From: Carettochelys insculpta
Lineage: Eukaryota; Chordata; Testudines; Carettochelyidae
Direction of reading: 5' to 3'
Length of the DNA stretch: 64,000 nucleotides
NCBI RefSeq assembly: GCF_033958435.1
Contig: NC_134137.1
Coordinates: 107,580,501-107,644,500, forward strand
Made by a program: the position numbers and the translations under genes. Positions 28,501 through 41,800 of the stretch are shown piece after piece. The notes beneath the pieces were generated by a model. The model saw only the letters and a program-made list of their open reading frames with translations, searched no databases and was not told where the DNA came from. Each line of letters begins with the position of its first letter. Positions within the stretch are counted from its first letter, which is position 1.

Positions 28501-31500
28501 CAAAGTAATAAAATTCTTAGGGTAAAATTCCCACGTGTATGAGTGTCCCAAGGTGTCATCTGTTAGGACTTAATTTTTAGGTGGCTTTTTTTGGCTGTAC
28601 TTTTCCACAAGCAATGTGTTAGAGAATCAGTCCTGCTTCTTCACTTCCCCAGTCAGCACAGTAACCCTGTTCTGTAATTATAGACAAAAGTTCCTATACT
28701 CTGAGCTAGAGTTATTAGAAAGAGAAGCTAGAACTTCTGGCAAGAGAAAAACTGAGAGCTCATGTTAGTTACTGAATAAGGTGAAAGGACATGCTTCAGG
28801 TCCAGCACTGGCGTTAAGTAAGCTAGAATTTAACATCATCTCAGTCAAAGGCGACAAAGAGGAGTAGAAGGACAGGAAAAAGAATGGAACAAGAGATACA
28901 TGGCAAAAATAAATATAAGGGCAACATGAACAGATGTCTCTCTGCCATGTTCTATTTAAATCCCAAGCAAATTACAATTGCAGTACGTTCAGCAAGACTA
29001 ATGTTCTAAACCAAAATACTACTGGTAAATCACTATACCTGATCAAGTTGATGTGTAAGTGTTACAACTACATGGCTTTTATTGCTAAGTTTGCATTAGC
29101 TATTTATTCAAATTTTTGTTGCTATTTGGAAAATAATTCAGGCATAGAACTTTTTTTGCCACTATGCAAGTTTATATATATAGGAAATGAATAAACAAAA
29201 TAATTTAGAGACATATCCTTTCCGCTAAGGTTATTATGTCCAGATTCAGTAATTATTAAGAGCCTAAAAACCAGTTGTGTCTAGGTATGCTCTGCCAAAT
29301 GCAACAGATACATGCTGTACTTTAAAAATATATTACAACTCCATAAAAAAAATCCTCTGGTACTCACTACTAGCAAAGCTTTTTGCCAAAGAACTTACTT
29401 TACATCTTTCGCTTCAAAGATTTATTTTTTAAAAGGTCAAATTAAAACAGCTGGAAGGGTCGCTGTAAATATGATGCAACTCCCATAACTAAAATCCCAC
29501 ACAAGAAGCTATGCAAGACATTTTACAGCCCACATAACCACATAAAATGTAACAATTTAAATCTTATGCTTTTATTAATTTTCCATGCTTTCTTCAATTG
29601 TTTGCCTTTCTGCTTGCCTCCACATCACAGGAGTGATTTTGTCCATTTTGAGAAATAACTTTGAAAATCAAAATCTACAAAATATGACTAGTTTTCTTCC
29701 CAAAGTGTCATGTACCTCGTCTATGTGACTGTTTGATAGAATCATGGACCTCAAAAGGACATTAAGTTCAGTCCCCTGCCCTCACAGCGGAACCAAGCAC
29801 CATCTACGTCACCCCTGTTAGATATTTACCTAAACTGTTCTTAAATATCTCCAGTGATGGAGATTCTACAAAAATCCTAGGCAATTTATTACAGTGCTTA
29901 ACCACCTTGCCACTTGAATTTTTCCTGGTATCCAACTTCAACCTCCCTTGCTGCAATGTAAACCTATTGCTTCTTGTCCTATCATCAGAGGATAAGTCTA
30001 GTATTTTTTATCTTTCCTCCTTTTAGGTACTTGAAAGAATCAATCATGTCCCCTCTCAGCTGTTTCTTTTCCAACTAAATAAATCCAATTCTTTAAATCC
30101 ACAGTGTCCAATACACTGTCTGTTCACCACATTTAGCAAATTGGACAGTGTGATGTGGCGAATGCGGCTTATTAGAGCTGCACACATGAAGCGCTCTCCA
30201 CCCACAGGTGCACACACACCAAAACTTGGTGGGACGAGCATGGCAGCAATGGCAGAGGTGGCTCCTACTGCGGCTTGCTTGGGCCATGGGACAGCCTGGG
30301 ACTGGATGGCTCGGCTCTCAGGGCAGTGCAGCACAGGAAGCTGGCACAGCTCGACTCCAGTGAGTCACTGGATGTGGGGGAGGGTGGGCATGTGGCAATC
30401 AGTTCCACTGCTTTTGGACAACAATGGTTTAAATCTTCTCTCATAGAACAAGTATCAGAGAGGCAGCTGTGTTAGTCTGTATCTTCAAAAACAAGAAGTC
30501 CTGTGGCACCTTACAGACTAACGGAAATTGTGGAGCATAAGCTTTCGTGGGCAAAGACTCGGTTCATCAGATGTTAGTCTATAAGATGCCACAGAACTTC
30601 TTGTTGTTTCTCATAGGTCATATTTTTTATACCTTTAATCATTTTAGTTGCTCTTCTCTGCACCCTCTCCTATTTCTGCACATCCTTCCTGAAATGTGGT
30701 TTCCAGAACTGAATACAGTACTCTAATGAGCACAGAATAGAGCGGAAGAATTACTTCTCATGTCTTGCTCACAACATTCCCGTTAACGAATCCCAGAATC
30801 ACCCTAGCTATTTTTGCAAGTGTCATACTGTTGACTCATACTTGTGGTCCACTGTGACCCTTAATACTTGTGGTCCACTGTGACCCCTAGATATATTTCT
30901 GTAGGGCTCCTTCCTAGGAAGTGACCGTTTTGTGTGTGTGAAACTGATTGTTCCTTCCTACATGGAGTATTGCATGTTCTTACTGAACTCCATCCTCAGA
31001 CCATTTCTCCACTTAATCCAGATCATTTTGAACTCTGACCTTATCCTCCAAAGCACTTCCTATCCATCTCAGCTTCGTATCATCTGCACACTTGAAAAGC
31101 ATATTCTCTATGCCATTATCTAAACCATTCATGAAGATACTGAACAGAACTGTCCCCAAAAGAGACTCCCTGTGGAACTCACTTGTTATTTCCTTCAACT
31201 GTGACTGTGAACCATTAATAAGTAATTTCTTTGACCTGTTATCCATCCAGTTACACACCCAACTGATAGAAGCCCCATCTAGATTGCATTTCCCTAGTTT
31301 ACTGATAAGGTCATGCAATACTATATCAAATGCTTTAGTAAAGTCTAGGTATTCCACACCAACCTCTTCTCCTTTATCCACAAGGCTCATTGTCCTACCA
31401 AAGAAAGTTATAGGCTTGGTTTGACATGATTTGTTCTTGACAAATCTCTGCTGACTGCTACCTCTCACCTTATTATCTTCCAGATGTTTGCCGGTGGATT

Positions 31501-32792
31501 CCTTAATTATTTGTTCCATTATCTTTCCTGGCACTGAAGTTAAGGTGATTGGTCTGTAATTTCCTGCGCTGTCCTTTATTTCCCTTGTTATAGATGGGCA
31601 TTATATTTGCCCTTTTCCAGTCTTCTGGAATTTGTCCTGACTTCCCTAACTTTTCAAAGTTGAAGCTAGTGCCTTGGATATCTCCTCTATCAGCTCCTTG
31701 AGTATTCTAGCATGCATTTAATCAAGCCCTAGGGAACTACTATCTTTTCTAAGCAGTTTTTTTACTTTTTCTTTCCCTATTTTAATTGTTTGACATATCC
31801 CATTTCCATTAGCATTCACTAATGGTATTTAGTCTTCATCAACCTTCTTGGTGACAAATGAAACAAAGCGATCACTAAGTATCTCTGCCACTTCCACATA
31901 GTCTGTTATTGCTTCTCCCTCTTCACTGAGCAACAGACCTATTCTGTCCTTGGTCTCCCTCCTGCCTCTAATATATTTATAAAGTATCTTATTTCCCTTT
32001 GGCTATGTTTAGACTGCATCTGTGTTTTGAAAGTTACACAATTTGCACAAAGCAAATTATGTAAATTATTGGTAAATCCCTTACTCCAAACTTAGTGCTG
32101 TCCAAATGGCACTGAAGTTTGGAATAAGCAGCTATTCTAAGAGTTCTGTTACCCCCTCTTGAAGAGGGGTAGCGGAACCAAAATACAATGCTCAAAACGG
32201 CAGCACTATTTTGAGTGCGGGGAAAAGTCATGGTATTGCCAATATGCAATACCTGTGTAACCCAAAATAGCATCAGCAAGCTAAACATAGCCTTTATGTC
32301 TTGAGATAGATTGAGTTCATTTTGTGCTTTCCTTTCTAATTTTCCCCCCTACATTCCTGTGCTGTTTCTCTGTCACTCTGCTTTTGTTTGTGTATTAAGA
32401 GGATGGATTATGTGTTTAACCATTTAATCTGAGAAGAATTATGTAGACTTTGAAAAGAACTAGTCTAATAAATTCACCATATACACGCTCAATACATAAA
32501 AGACAGACAGTGGAATTACATTTACCTGCACCACCCCCATACAAGAATCCAGAAATATCGATCCTTTTGGCTCTTTAGATATTTTCTCATCTTTGTAGAA
32601 ATTGAGATTATATGATCCATCACCAAGTTGGATTAAGTGGAAAAATCTTCTTTTAAATGACTAGTTAAAAAAAGGTCCATTGTTAGAAGTATTCTTAATT
32701 TCCTATTTCAAAAGCTGCATGTGCTTTAATTATGTAAGACATCAGCATAGTACAGGTAGCTTAAAGACAAACCGTTTTTCTGTTTAACCTAG

Positions 32793-32841
<49 letters not shown>

Positions 32842-35800
32842 GTTTCCTTATACTGATTTAAAATGGGTTGGAGGAATCAATGTATGAATCATATTTTGAT
32901 ACGGGATGTAAGTTTAAAGATATTTAAGTAAACTTCATCACCTAAATCTAAACATTAATATAAAGGGCTTTAAACAGCGTGATATGAATGACAACGTATT
33001 TTCACATGTTACTAGAGAAAGCCCTTCATGGAGTTCCACATCTCTCTCAACGGGTCTGTAAAAAGTGCAAATTTTGTACAAATAAAATGTTTCACAAGTT
33101 CTCTTAGCTGTTGTTCTATATGTACAACCTGTGGTTAGAATGTCCAGCCAAGTCTTCATTTCTTTCAATTACACCAGTAAGATTTTATAATTTGGAGCTT
33201 AGCTAGCTCTCCATAATTGTATTGGGGCACTATGGTGCTAATAAGAGCAAGTACAAATAATTCAGTTTTAAAAATAAAGTAAGAAAAATTGAACTCAACA
33301 CACAAAACGGAGATGACCTTAATAAAAAGATTCCATATTACATGGTCACTTTTCTGATCACAATTACAACTTGCAGTGCAGTTCTAGTCAAAGTGAGTAT
33401 AAAAGTGACATTTAATTCCTTAGCAGACTGTCTTTCAGAATGTGTTCAGGAGTTTCCTTTAATTTAGTGAAGGGATGCATAATAAGCGTCCCCTTCCTAA
33501 TTATGCGCTTTTTAATGAAATATAGTATACATACCTATTCTTCAAAGAAAAACTATGCTGCACTATTAAATATCAAAACAGTCATCTTTAGCGTGGCAGT
33601 AAACATTAGTAAACTTACCCTCATAGTTACACTGATTGCGCTATTCATATTGCCTTTGTATAGCCATCCTTGTTTGGTTATCCCACCCTTCTGAGATCCT
33701 AGAGATGCTGCATCCTAAAAAAATAAACGAAACAAAACATATCTGCATAAACTGCTTTCCATCAACAGGCATTATAGGTGTAACATCATGTGGACTTGTA
33801 CATACTTTTTTACAAATGAATTATGATTAGGGTAAACTTGAAACCCATTTATCACAAAAATCTTCGATGCTGTTTTAGAATTTTATACTGTTGCCTGCTA
33901 TCGTTGCACCTGCGTTGGTTGGGGGGTGGGGGTGGGTGTGGGTGTGGGTGTGCGTGTGGGTGTGCACACGTGCGTGTGCAAAATATTCTGCTGATCTGGG
34001 AGTAGAGCATGTATGTCAATGCTGGGAAAGTCATTTTTTTACGGTGGAGAAAAGGCTTTGTCAAAAAAGAAGGTTTTGCAGTGTTTCCAAAAGATGATCA
34101 AACCACCTTCACTCACTTCCTCTGGAAAAATCAGGCATAGGGTGATCCCCTTCCATCAAAAATGACTTGTTCCCAGCTTTCACACACTTTGGAACAAAAA
34201 CATATCAAAGTGAAGCAAAGAGGAGCATAGCTGTCTCAAGGATTCACAGATGAAAGTCCAGTTGCAGATATAAATGTAACTTGATCCATTAATCGCTTGG
34301 AAGATTATGACCAAGGATTGAAATGAGTATCAGAAGTAGAATGGGAGCCTGCAGAGGGACAAGAGCAGGGACCTGATTTTAAACAAAAACAGTAGCTCAA
34401 ACCAGGGAGGATGCATCTAGAATGCCATGCAAATTCTTCAGACATAAAAAACTTAAGATTGTAAACGTTAGTGTTCCAGATGACATCAACTGTCCCAGTG
34501 TAACACAAAAGATGAGGTTGCTCAAATAAACAGAAGCCAGGCTTCTAAGGAGCACAAGTGTAACAAGTACCATTAAAAAAGTATTGTTAAGTCCCTGCTA
34601 GCTGAAACTTGACTGGTCTCTTTTTTTTTTTTTTTTTTTTTTTTAAATCTCTATCAATGTATATATTTTTTCCAGCTGGCAGCAGCCTACATATGCTGCA
34701 CAATTAAACCTTAAATCTGTATATTCATAAATGCAAGTCAGTATGGTTTTATGGTGGTGGTAGTCCAACAGTCCCCCACAGGATCATTGTGAGGGAGCAG
34801 GTCCAACTGAATTGAGGTTATGCCTCAGTTTGTTCTTTGACTTGCTGAGGAGCTTGCTTGCTCCTAAGCAGTCCTCTGGTCCCAGTCACCCCTAGCCTGT
34901 TGAGTCATTGGTGCACCAATGTTAATGTTTACCAACCAGACTCAAAAACTGGCCCACAACTTTGAAAAGCACTTGAGTGTCTCCTCACTATAATGTTAAA
35001 AATACTGAACCTCAATAAGTTATCTGGGGAATGCTGTTTTTAATTACAAGCTCTCTCTTTCTCCTGGCACTAATTTATAAAAGGGGGTAAATAAGAGCTT
35101 GTCTACAATTAAAATAGAACACTGACTTTCCAGTACTGACCAGACCTAAACTCTGATCTACAACAACTTTGAGTTTCCATTTCCAGGCCTCTGTTAGGCT
35201 GAGTTTGCCAACTGCACTGAACTGTGTGACATGACAGAAACCGAATTATATTTTTGTGTTTGCCTATTCCACCACTTGAACACAAGAGTTTGAAATCGAA
35301 TCTCCAGGGGTGACAAGTTAATGTGCTTTTACACTGCTCCATCTGTTAATTCAAAGGAAGCCAAAATCCCTAGCCAACAGCATGGTGCTTTTGCACTGAA
35401 AATTTGCATCCTGTTTTCTACAGATTATAGGCTCATTTCCCTGTTTCTTTTGTTGTTAAAAACAAACCTAGATTGCAATAATTTTTCCACAAGAAGATCC
35501 AGACCCTAGTTACGAACAGTTTATTGTTCTATCACCTATGCCCTAGCTTCATTCCTCACTCTCAGGCTGATTTTAAAGTTCACCTACATCAGACAGCATT
35601 TGCAATTTGCTGGGCCAATAGCTTGAATTATCCAAACTCCTATTATTATTACATATTCATTTCTTTGGAGATTTGATAGCACTGATCCTTATTTGCTTTT
35701 CATTCAATTTCTGCATTACCTGCAAACTTCACTTTGTTTTATACATCCTCTATAAAGTGATTTTCAAAACACAATGCAACTTTCGTTTAGCCTCAAAAAG

Positions 35801-38800
35801 CCTCTTACAACCTGATGGAAGAAAAAACTTTTGCTTTATTTGGTCAGTTCTATCCATGAAATTGGGTATCTTCTGACACTAAGTGACCACTGAAGAATTT
35901 TTTTCCTGGATTACTTTTTATATTGTTTGTTGCAACATTTATGTACAAAAAGACATCTGCAGTGATTGCCATTTAAAATTTTATTACATTATAGTATAAG
36001 GTTGCATTTACAATTTCGCAAATTGGGAAAACTGGGCAAAGTTAAATGAAGTGACTTCCCCTTGGTCGCCAAGCACATCAGTGCTAAGGCAGGCATGCAG
36101 TTCAAATCTGACTTCTCATCCACTGTCCTACCTACTCAACCATTATGCTTGACGTATTGCACCACTGAGTCAGTCAAAGACCGATTTTAAACCCACATTT
36201 AATTACTGATTATGAATATTTTGGAGATTATGAGACACTACATAAGTGAGCATTGCAATCAGCAGTACAACTAAGATAGGAAATATAAAAATGAGTTCAC
36301 ATACGTGAAGGTTTTCACAGTACTATAAGGGAGTTGAACAATTTGAGACAAAAAAAAATCAGCCTCAACATTCAATACCCTTTTTCTGAAATATATCATA
36401 GTGATAACAGTTTTCATGTAGTCACCAGAAAGTTTGTTTGGTGAAAATCTTTTGAAGTTTGAAACCTTCTTTAAACCAGTTGGCAATACTGAAATAACTG
36501 TTCTCCAGAAGCAGAGGATTGAAAAGAAAATAAAGGTTTCTGACATTTTTACTAGTTTCTACTCTCTTGGACATTCCCAGGGTGAGTCTACATATAGATT
36601 TACACCACATTAATTTGTTTCGGTAACCAGGTGCAAGTCTGTGCATGGCTCTTATTTTGGAATAAAACTGTTCTAGTCCTACTCTGATTCAGTGTTCAGC
36701 TGAAATTGAACATGTACTCCAAAATGAATGTCCACACACTCACTTGCATAAAAACAAATGGTGTGAATTAAAAGTAGTTTAAATAATTTTGGTGAAAGTT
36801 TGTACATCAACAAGCCCTCACTAATTATCATCTCCTTACCTCCTGGGCAAACCTATTCTCTCAATCAGAATTTATCCTGCATTGTATGGCAGACATTGGA
36901 AACCTAAGACTAGTTAAAAACCAGCACATAAGAGATTTTCCACTTTCAATCCTTTTTGAAAACGTCTAAAGTGTGCATCCAATAAAACCTCTATGTTTTA
37001 TTCTATATGAACATTTAAGTTATTACTAATGAAATGATCCTACAGAATAGAAAGAAATTATCTGCTCACCTCATCTTTATCTGCTTCTTCATCAACTTCA
37101 TATACATGAGCTGGAAGTTTCTCTGATTTGGTTCCTTTGCTAAAGAAGAAAAAAAATTCTTAACACTCAGATAATTCAGTATCCAACCTTTTACAATTAT
37201 TCTGTGAGGAAAATATAAATCACACTATTAATAGGTAATAATGTGTGTTCCTTGGTGGAACAAAATTCACCTAAGCCATTTTCAACCCTGGGCACAGACT
37301 TCTTAATGGTGTGGGGAGATTGGCTCTTGGATGGAATAGTCTTCAGAGCAGTGTCTGTTCCACCACACATGTGCACCAAGTGCCTCTCACTCCAACTCTG
37401 TGGAGTGCCTCCTTCTGTTTCTTTTCTACCTGAAGTCCCTGTAGACTCCAAGTAGATGGGAGGACTACACAGGATGAGTAACTTTCTCTTCTTCTTCAAG
37501 TGGTCCCTGGGGGTGCTCCACTCAGGTGACTCCGTAGCAGTACCCATTTGATGAAGGTGGATATTGGAGTCTTCCATGGGTAGGAAGGACTGACCGCATC
37601 TGCTAGAACTGTGGCAGGTACTGGTCCTTTTTGTAAAGCATAGTGCTGGGCAAAAGTCTGGCATGAGGGCCATGTGGCCACCTTGCATATGTTCACTAAT
37701 GGCACATTTTTCAGGAATGCCATCATAGTGTCCATTGCCCATGTGAAGTGAGCCCTGACAGTTTGTAGTGGCTGTTTGCCTCTGAGTTGGTATGCAGTGT
37801 GTATGGAATCTGCAATCCACTGGGATAGCTGCTGTGCTGAAACAGCTGTTCCTGTGTGAAGCCCTGAGCACTCCACAAAGAGTCTGCCTGATTTCTAGTT
37901 GCACTAATTCTGCCACGGTAGAATGCAACTACCAGTCTTGCACTACGGGTATGTAACATTGCTGCTTTGGAGGTGGTATGAGGTTTTGGGCAGTAGACAG
38001 GTAAATAAATAGCTCCGCCTATGTGAAAATCAGTTATAACTTTCAAGAGAAACTTTGGGGTGGGGCCTAAGTATCACCTTGTTTTTAGTAATAATGGTGA
38101 AAGATGGATCCGCCACCGTGGCTGATTTCTCCTACCCTTCTAGCAGATGTTTTTGCTAATATGAAAGCCACCTTCATAGACAGATATTGCATTGATGGAG
38201 TAGCTAATGGCTGTAAGGGTGGTCTGGTAAGAGCATCTAGGACCAGATTGAGGTCCCACAGTAGCATCAACCGCCCCAGAACTGGAAGCCTCTTCTGCAA
38301 GTCTGTGAGAAAATGGTTTTCATGTGGAATGTGCGAAGAGGGAGGAATTGTCTACAGATACATAGAAGACTGTGATCGCCACCAGGTGTAGTCTGCCAGA
38401 GCTGACAGAGAGGTCCCTGTAACTGAAATCCATGAAGTATTCAAGCAAGACAGGTATGGGGACAATAGGATGTAGACTGTGCATCATGCATCGCTCGAGA
38501 GTGTGTCCATTAATTTTAGTATTTGCTTCTTGACGAGGGACAAGGGCTGTTTAGAACATGTTTGATCCTGTCCAAGCAGGTGAGTTCTTCCCTCTGAAGC
38601 CATAGAGAAACCATGCCATGAGTTTCATAGCTTTGATATTAAGGTGGCATGTTTTGCCCTCGTGCTGTGTCAGGAAATTTGACATCATCAGAAAGAGGAT
38701 CAGCTGATCTACTGATAGTGTAGATAGAGGAACCAAGGTTGTCTCAGCCAGGCTGGAGTTATTAGGATTACCATGGCCAGATCAGATCTTGTTGATCACT

Positions 38801-41800
38801 CTGGCGACAAGCAGGATCGTTGGAAACACACAGTAGGGGAGCTGTCCACTGAATGACGAAGGTGTTCCCTTGTAATCTCCTACCTAGAACCACTCAGGAG
38901 CATAATCTGTGGCATTTGAGGTTGCGGGGTGTTGCAAAGAGGTCTATCATTGGAAAACACCATATGCTTAAGATTGAGAAGAGGATATTGGTATTGATCT
39001 CCCACTTGTGCTGTTCAACGAAAGATCTGCTTAGTCTGTTGGCCCTCACATTCTATTGCCCGGTATGTATGTTGCTGTCAGGGTTATTTGATTCTTGATG
39101 CACCATTTCCAGAATCGGAGAGCTTCAGCGCATAGAGCATGAGTTCGGGCAGCCCCCTGCCAACTGACATAAAACACGGGTGATGTATTGTCCATGAGGA
39201 CATTGATAGCTTTGCCTTTTATAAGGAGCAGGAAATGGGTGCAAGCCCTGTGAATGGCTCTGAAATCAAGGATATAGATGTGAAAGCATCTCTTATGTTG
39301 GGCCCGTGTCCCCTGTGCTGATGTTGAGCCACAGTGGGCCCCCCAGCCCATGAGTGATGCATCTGTTATCTACACCAAAGGTCAATGGAAGGGTAAAGTG
39401 GTGAGCAGAGTGGCTGGGGATGTCCACCATTTGAGAGACTGCAGCACTAGAGGAGGAAGCACAAAGCACTTCTCAAGGCGCTGACTTGTTGCCACATAAT
39501 TCCATGCGAGCCAATGTATGTGAAGGCTCATGAACAGGACTACACACTGTGGCAGCAATGTGCCCCAATAATTAAAGACAGATCCGGGCCATGGAGAAAG
39601 GGGCCTGTGCCTGACCAGATGAACAAGATCACAGATTGTCTGGAATCTCTGTGGTGGTAGGTAGGCTCTTGCTGTGGTCCAATTTAACACTGCTCCAATT
39701 AATTCTATCTTTTGCGTGGGTTGTATGATAGACTTTTGTATGTTGATAAGAAGGCCCAGTGAAGAAAGCCATTCTCTGGCGGTAGTTGTCATGACAGTAG
39801 TTTGTTGATAGGTAGGATCCTTGATTAGACAATTGGTGAGGTAGAGGAAGATAATGATGTTTTGTCTTCTAAGAAATGCTGTGACTACAGCAAGTGTCTT
39901 TGAAAATACTTGAGGGGCTATAGAGAGACCAAAAGGGAGGACTCTGTACTGGTAATGGTCTTGGCCTACAATGAATCTCAGAAATCTTCTGTGGGTGGTT
40001 GGATAATTACATAGAAATATGCATCTTGCAGATTGAGTGTTGAGAACCAGTCCCCCTTCTCCAATGCCGATATGATGGTCGCCAAAGTCACCATTCTGAA
40101 CTTTGTGTTGCAAGTAAATCTGTTCAGTTTCCTGAGATCTAAAGATCAGTCTCCATCCCCCTGGTTTTTTGGCTGTGAGGACATAGCTGGAGCAGAACCC
40201 TGGCCTTGGTGCTCCTTGGGTATGGGTTCTATTGCCCCTAGAATAAGCAATTTTTGCACCTCCGTTTACAGTAGAGGCTAGTGAGTGGTCCCTGAAAAGG
40301 GATGGAGTAGAGGAATGAGTAGGGGGCACAGATGTGAAAGGGATAGTATAACCCAACCTGATGATTTGTAGGACCCATTATTCTGAGATGATTTTGGTCC
40401 ATATTTGGTAAAAGGGTCTCAGGCAATGAAAAAAGGTAGCCTGGGGATGCATTGGAACTGTGGGGTGGTTGCTCATACCCCCAATCAAAATCTCAAATTT
40501 GCTGTTTGTAAGAGGTCAAGTGGCTTATAGAGGAGTGGTTTTGCTGTGTTCTCCTCCTGTTAGAGCATTGTTTAGGCCTGTTATCATATGGCCTCTACTG
40601 TTACGTGTAATGGTGACAGTTATAATCCCTAAGTCTGTGATATTTACATTTCTTGTTAGGTGGGGTATACATCCTCAAAGTATGGAGTGTCATGCTAGAG
40701 TTCTTTATGGAGTGTAAGACCTTGTCTGTATTGCTAACAAAAAGTTGTTCCCTATCGAAGGGGACATCCTCCACCTTTGCTTGTAGTTCCCTAGGGATCC
40801 CTGACGACTGTACCTAAGCAGCTGTATGCATTACTTGGCTGTGGCTCTAGCTGAGGTGTCTGCGACATCCATAGCTACCTGGAGAGCTGTTTCGGCTATT
40901 GATAAGCCCTCCTTACTAAGGGACTAGAGAAGTGGTCTATTATCAGGGAGATCCTGTATCAGATCTTAAGATTTAGCACAACAGGCGTGGTCACAATTAG
41001 CCAGGAGGGCTGTATAATTTGACGTATGGAATTGAAGCACAGCAAAAGAGTATACTCCACCACCAAACGTGTCCAGCCATGTCTGCTCCTTGTCAGTAAG
41101 GGCAGACTTAAATTGTGGATTTTTAGCCTTGTGATTCACAGAATTCACCACCAGTGAGTTTGGCTGCGTGAAGAGAAAGTCCGTATCTTCCGCGGGGTGA
41201 AATACTTTGTCTGCTCTGTGATTTGTGGATGGGACGAAGGCTGGGTTCTGCCAGAGAGCATTTGAAGGTTCAAGGACAGCCCTGTTGATGGCTAACACAA
41301 TCTTCAAGGATGCTAAGGGTTGTAGTACTCATGAGTAATCTACAATGTTTGTCTTAAACCTCCTGTAATATCATACCTTGTGATTGGGCTATCCGTCTAA
41401 ATAGGTCCTGAAATTGTTTCAGATCATCTGCCAGTGGAGAGGGCAAGACCTGAAATAGTGCTTCATCCTTCATGCATCTAGGCTCATGTGAGGAGCATTC
41501 TAAGTCCTCACATTTATTGGAATGCAGTCGGGAGATTACCGAGGGTGGGTGAGCAGATGATAAATGCACTGTGATTGTGGGTGAATGCCATAAGGTGTGC
41601 TGTCATTGAGGTGTAGTACGTCTTGAATGGTAGGTATGGGAAGAATGGGGCCAGTAGCCCTGCCATGTGTCCCAGGGGCTCCACTGTGGTGAAAATTGCT
41701 GTGGGGGATGCAGCCATGGTTGGTTGCCCTACATGGGATGCTGCTGGAGGTAATGATCCCTGTATGAGTACCACGAAACCTGGATGGAGAAGGAGATGGG

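Larger units (their letters stand above)
29735..32400 (-). mobile_element. CR1 LINE with three later insertions
   Basis: On the minus strand, reading from 32400 down to the 3' end 'ccatgattctatc' (29735). The RT frame at 31534-31013 shows [25 protein letters not shown] (RT block), the degraded equivalent of the GVPQGSVLGPVLF block as [19 protein letters not shown], and CADDTKL, the catalytic FADDTKL with Phe changed to Cys. This order is diagnostic of CR1. Three elements sit inside it: a hAT (30100-30427), a SINE (30447-30608) and a palindromic MITE (32001-32292). CR1 sequence resumes cleanly after each. Confidence 0.88.

Noticed and set aside
33915..33980. GT-rich tract as a regulatory Z-DNA site
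   Set aside because: A mixed simple repeat; nothing in the sequence ties it to regulation.
37197..37928. Open frame of 243 codons on the minus strand
   Set aside because: Out of frame with the recombinase signal in the same DNA (37496-37876); no family resemblance of its own.
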